Positions 19,577 to 23,309 of a stretch of 23,309 nucleotides of DNA are shown here, piece after piece (the stretch's first letter is position 1; each line of letters starts with the position of its first letter). The stretch is taken from contig QXVZ01016088.1 of NCBI GenBank assembly GCA_008931825.1, positions 1-23,309 of the forward strand. Reading direction: 5' to 3'. Made by a program: the position numbers and the translations under genes. Source of the stretch: Phallusia fumigata (taxonomy: Eukaryota > Chordata > Ascidiacea > Phlebobranchia > Ascidiidae). The notes beneath the pieces were generated by a model. The model searched no databases and was not told the origin of the DNA. It saw nothing but the letters and a program-made list of their open reading frames with translations.

Positions 19577-22259
19577 CAGCAGGGCCTTACAATTTCCTGT
19601 TTCAATCATTACAAGTAACTTCATATTTTTCTAGTTTTGGTGTGGTGCTTATATCAAGTTTCAACTGTAACTGTTTGTATCTTTTTACCGCGATCAATTG
19701 TTGCACTAGCATTCTGAGTGTACTAATCATTTTATTGTTTAACCATTCCTGTACATATTTTGTATTATGTGGTCTAGCTCCTTAATAACAAACTTCTTCA
19801 TATATTTGCTGGCAACAGCATATTGTTTTCTGGACTCAAATCTCTCACGCTGCTCAATATATGTGACATTCCATGCACTACCACTACTTTGTAAGCTGAT
19901 TCCTTGTCCAGCTTTTTGCATTCAACCACTTTGAAGCTAAACTTGAAAGCTGTATAAGCAGGGTTACTTGAAATAGTTTGAAATAGAGAATTAGCAAAAT
20001 TTGAAAACCTTTTTTCAGCTTGCAAAGTTCGCCTGTTTAATGTTGGACCAATGACTAAAACTTCTGTTTGTCAAAAATTTTTGTTTTTTAGTTTTATTCT
20101 AATCAAAAATGGGAATATTTTAGTAGATAGCATTTCCCAGATTGGCTTGTTTTAGTAAGTTGTAACTTTTAAACTATTATTTTTAATTCTCGAAAAGTTT
20201 TTGGTTGTGATTTTACAGGTGCTAATTTTTTTATTGAGTGTTATCTCTGCAATGTACCCAGTATAATTATTTGTACACTGTTGCCACAGTTTTATTTGGT
20301 TAATTTTAAACCAGCCCTTCAGTTTCAGCTCCACATAAAATTACACTTTTTAACTTAACTATTTCTGAAAGTTTCGCCATCGGTCATATCACAGAAAAAA
20401 CTTGCCGAATGCCAGGTAAAAAATCTTGTCAAGAACTTCACTTGCCCAATCTTCTTTCTCTTTACCTTGCTAAACAAACAGTGGTGTCCCCCTTTTTTAT
20501 GGTGTCGAACAAGTGCCAGAGGTTTCGTGACCAAATTATCTAACTCAAACTCTTTTGCTAATTATATACTTTGTCGATAAACTGACATTCCCTGCTTCAA
20601 GTGACAAATGCACAGTGCTTATAAATGTTGTCCACAAAAAAAAATAAGACATATTTCCAGGTCTAAAATTGCCTGTGTTTTGGAATGTTCACATTTGAAT
20701 TGTATGACACACCATAAAATCAGGCTTGGACAAAAAATGGTCGTGTGGTATGTATTTGGTTGCCCACCATATGTATATGTACAGGTTTGGGCAATAAATT
20801 GTCACATGTATGTATATGTACAGAACACATTAATACGTTGTACCTGGGCTTCGGAATTTTACTTCCAGTTCTTTTCATGACTTTCTCGTGGAAAACCCCC
20901 GAATCTAATTCTCGACGTTCGAAAGAAAACGTACATTGCCCATGTGGACTTTACATAATGTGGTCTTTGTCAATTGCTCAAGTTTCTGTTTGCTCAATAT
21001 GCCAATGTGCTCTTACACATACGAAAGCTACGATACATCAAGAGCACACGCTTGTCCGAGTTTCATTAAATTCAATTTGCTCCAAAACAAAGCAACGGTT
21101 TGTTTAAGAACCAGAACGTCAATCTCTTAATACGACACATCCCAAAAAAACAACATTTAATTCGCAAACTGCTGTAGGGTGCTTGTGCTACTTCATAGTA
21201 CGTATTTCACTTGTGCTTGCATGCTATTACCTTCTTTAACACCGTGATAATACAAAACCCAATTCGATCGTTTGGATGCAGAGAGGAGCGGTGGCGAAGT
21301 CGAATATTTGCGCAGGGCAGGAGCGGCTTTACTTTTGTGCGTGCGGCTTTTGTTGATATGGTCACAAAGCTAATGTGATTGCGACTGCCATCAGAATTCC
21401 AGACTAAAGCGAAAGTGAGTGTTAGTGCAAAGTTTTCTTTACTGGTGAAAGTTCTGCAAGTCAGTCGTAAAACAGGGGGTCAGATTTCCGTCGGATGTAA
21501 CAGTAAAAAATATAATTTTAGATAAAGTTTTCTAAAACTTTGCTGTAAGGTTTTTTTACGTTAAACCATTGTTTCTTAAACGTTTTCGATGCGACGCATT
21601 TGGAAAAGTTGGTTGGACTTTCGACGCACCAGCGACAGAAATGTAATAAAGACGCTTTACTATGAAAGTTGTCTATATTGATGACAAAAACAAAACGGTA
21701 CTTTGAACATCGAAATGACGCATCAGAGGGTCGCGACGTACAGTTTTAAGCTGCAAGCGTCAAACGGTTTAATTTACTGCGTGAAAGCACGCTGGGTGAC
21801 CAACCATACAACTAAATTCCTGCTTGCTGTATTTTATTGTTTTTTTGTGCTCGGTTTATTAGGTACGCACGCCCAATGACTAGGGTGTTGTTGAACCTGC
21901 TCTGTGTGTCGGGTTGTCTTTACAAAGTACGGATCAAAAATGTCTGAAAATTTTACGCATGACTTTCGTCTTTATTTTGACCAAATATGTGAATCTGAAA
22001 GATCTGTACATAAATTTTAGGCTGGTATTTACCACCGATGGACGTTCAAACGACGTAGTTATTTCAAACTGTCAGTGACCAAACATCAAAATTTGTCGCA
22101 ATTACCACATTTCGCCACTTTTTCGACGTCGCTATTACGTCATGTGTCTCCTAGAAAAGTAATCATAAATTTTACATTTTCTTTAAAAAAATAGTTTTTG
22201 TATGTTTTAGGCCCGCTTGAGTATTCTAGGCACTATTGGGTACGCAACAGTTTTAGACT
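19577..22259. other. Intergenic stretch right of the transgelin-like gene, no gene recognised
   Basis: AT-rich DNA. The first few hundred bases should hold the 3' UTR of the transgelin-like gene; the first plus-strand AATAAA is at 20793-20798. ATGTATATGTACAG occurs twice near 20770 and 20809. Open frames up to 120 codons (20745-21107) show no domain, no splice-consistent extension and mixed low-complexity composition, so I do not call them genes. A possible one-ended hAT remnant is listed at 21567. Confidence 0.5.
21567..21770. mobile_element. Possible one-ended hAT remnant
   Basis: The sequence from 21567 begins CATTGTTTCTTAAACG, followed by GATGCGACGC and a mirrored TTTCGACGCACC, typical of hAT left ends. 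It is preceded by CGTTAAAC, close to the TTTAAA-centred target of the two better elements. No matching right end was found, so the end coordinate is arbitrary. Confidence 0.35.
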
Positions 22260-22267
22260 GTTTAAAC

Positions 22268-22462
22268 CAGTGATTCTTAAAGTGTGGTCCTCGGACCACT
22301 AGTGGTTCGCCATCCCCACATAGTGGTCCGCGAACAGATGACTTAAACTAGGCACGGGTTTATAAAATCGGCTATTTTGATAGCATGTTAGAGTGGAATT
22401 CTGTTTGGTGGAAAGTTCGCAAATAAAGTGGTGCTTGGGCTAAAAAAATTTGAGAAACACTG
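22268..22462. mobile_element. hAT-type MITE, 195 bp, with 8-bp target duplication
   Basis: The left terminus CAGTGATTCTTAAAGTGTGG and the right terminus, reversed CAGTGTTTCTCAAATTTTTT, are imperfect inverted repeats of hAT type. Flanks are GTTTAAAC (22260-22267) and CTTTAAAC (22463-22470), 7 of 8 identical. A GTGGTCC...GGACCAC hairpin and TAGTGGTCCGCG lie inside. No coding capacity, so it is non-autonomous. Confidence 0.8.
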
Positions 22463-22470
22463 CTTTAAAC

Positions 22471-23309
22471 CAGCATCGTCTGGCGCGAAAGGAACATAAT
22501 GGAAAATATAATATAGGTTCGTTACTATAGTTGGAAATGCTCTTTTGCGTTAGGCACTTTTACCTCCTATACAACGAAGAATGTGAAAAAAAGAAAAAAC
22601 TATTGTTTTTCACCTATAAGCACCGGATTTTGTGAGGACTTTGTGCGGCCTCACAGTGACATACCACTTCGCAGAAGCAGTAAAAATTTGTTGACTTTTC
22701 AGTTCGTGCGCTCATACGAGGTTAAAGAAACAATAAAAGCCTGCAGATTGGTTCTGCAGTGCTTGGTTGGTAACAGACGAGACTACAACTATCCATCAGT
22801 CTAGACTGGTACAAATGTTCGATTTAAACGCACCAGCATAGCAGTTGTTGTAAATGTGCTCAACCTCTTCAAATTCCGATTGTTGTTATGTCGCTTTGAT
22901 GACCGTTGTGTTACCGGACATCACAAGTTGTTGACTACCAGGTTTAAACTAAGAGTGTTGCTGGTTCCAGCTTCAGGAAGAACAAACGTTGCTGGAGTTT
23001 TTGAACAAACGTTGTCAGATGCCAGATGCAGAAAAAAAACATTTATAGCTACAAAGTGTCGTTCACATTTATTGGACTTTTTGAAATGCCCTTTGTTGTG
23101 GGTTTAGGCATTTGGTAGTGTTTGCACCAAAGGCAACAGTTGCCTTTCACTGGCATTTGTGCAAAATTATGTTTTAAATGGGACAACGGATTCGGTATAG
23201 GCAACTGTGGTAAGCGTCTTTAGACTGGCGAACTGGTTAGTAATAACCTGCTCTGTGATTTTTTTATCCCTTTATCTGGCTACGGTGACTTACAGAGACA
23301 ACAATGTGA
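22471..23309. other. Right-edge stretch, no gene recognised
   Basis: Two modest plus-strand open frames (22583-22804 and 22856-23107) have no recognisable domain and no convincing splice links. A perfect inverted repeat AAAGGCAAC/GTTGCCTTT with one central base lies at 23129-23147. An exon of a gene extending beyond the window cannot be excluded. Confidence 0.4.

Noticed and set aside
20745-21107. 120-codon plus-strand open frame as a gene
   Set aside because: It shows no domain, signal peptide or splice-consistent neighbour, and its composition matches translated AT-rich repeat DNA.
22583-23107. Exons of another gene at the right edge
   Set aside because: The open frames have no recognisable motif and no consistent phase or splice links.

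Overview
The window looks like nuclear DNA of a chordate invertebrate, most probably an ascidian close to Ciona. It is AT-rich, its genes are small and split by short GT-AG introns, tRNA-derived SINEs and hAT-type miniature elements are frequent, and the one widely conserved gene is a chordate-style transgelin/calponin. The species call is inference from style; no marker gene proves it. No bacterial, phage or CRISPR feature is present.

The left two thirds (about 1.1-15.0 kb) is a head-to-tail cluster of three minus-strand genes of the folate receptor / riboflavin-binding protein family, called FOLR-like A (1094-4510), B (5595-8821) and C (10503-14971). I assembled each from five exons by homology and splice signals. 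All three have the same architecture: exon 1 carries a signal peptide and a CxxC motif, exons 2-4 the cysteine-rich receptor domain, and exon 5 a short hydrophobic tail. Intron phases are identical (0, 0, 1, 0), and predicted lengths are 253, 253 and 247 residues. They are therefore tandem duplicates, expected to be secreted and held at the cell surface, probably by GPI. Most residues equivalent to the folate contacts of vertebrate receptors are replaced, so folate should not be assumed as ligand.

The right part holds one plus-strand gene, a seven-exon transgelin/calponin-like actin-binding protein (17232-19576, 203 residues). It is cytoplasmic and functionally unrelated to the cluster.

The rest is intronic and intergenic DNA rich in repeats. 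There is a LINE reverse-transcriptase 3' remnant at the left edge, and several tRNA-like SINE units with A and B boxes (two near 1.3-1.5 kb, two near 2.2-2.4 kb, and others at 3.0, 5.4, 10.2 and 10.8 kb). hAT-like MITEs lie near 8.4, 11.0, 13.2 and 22.3 kb, with a possible one-ended remnant near 21.6 kb. A 129-bp tandem repeat with cAMP-response-element-like palindromes sits in intron 1 of gene B. Two direct duplications of about 250 bp are each split by a single N (13129 and 16799) and look like unresolved overlaps of contig ends or alleles rather than biology. From 19.6 kb to the right end I find no gene.
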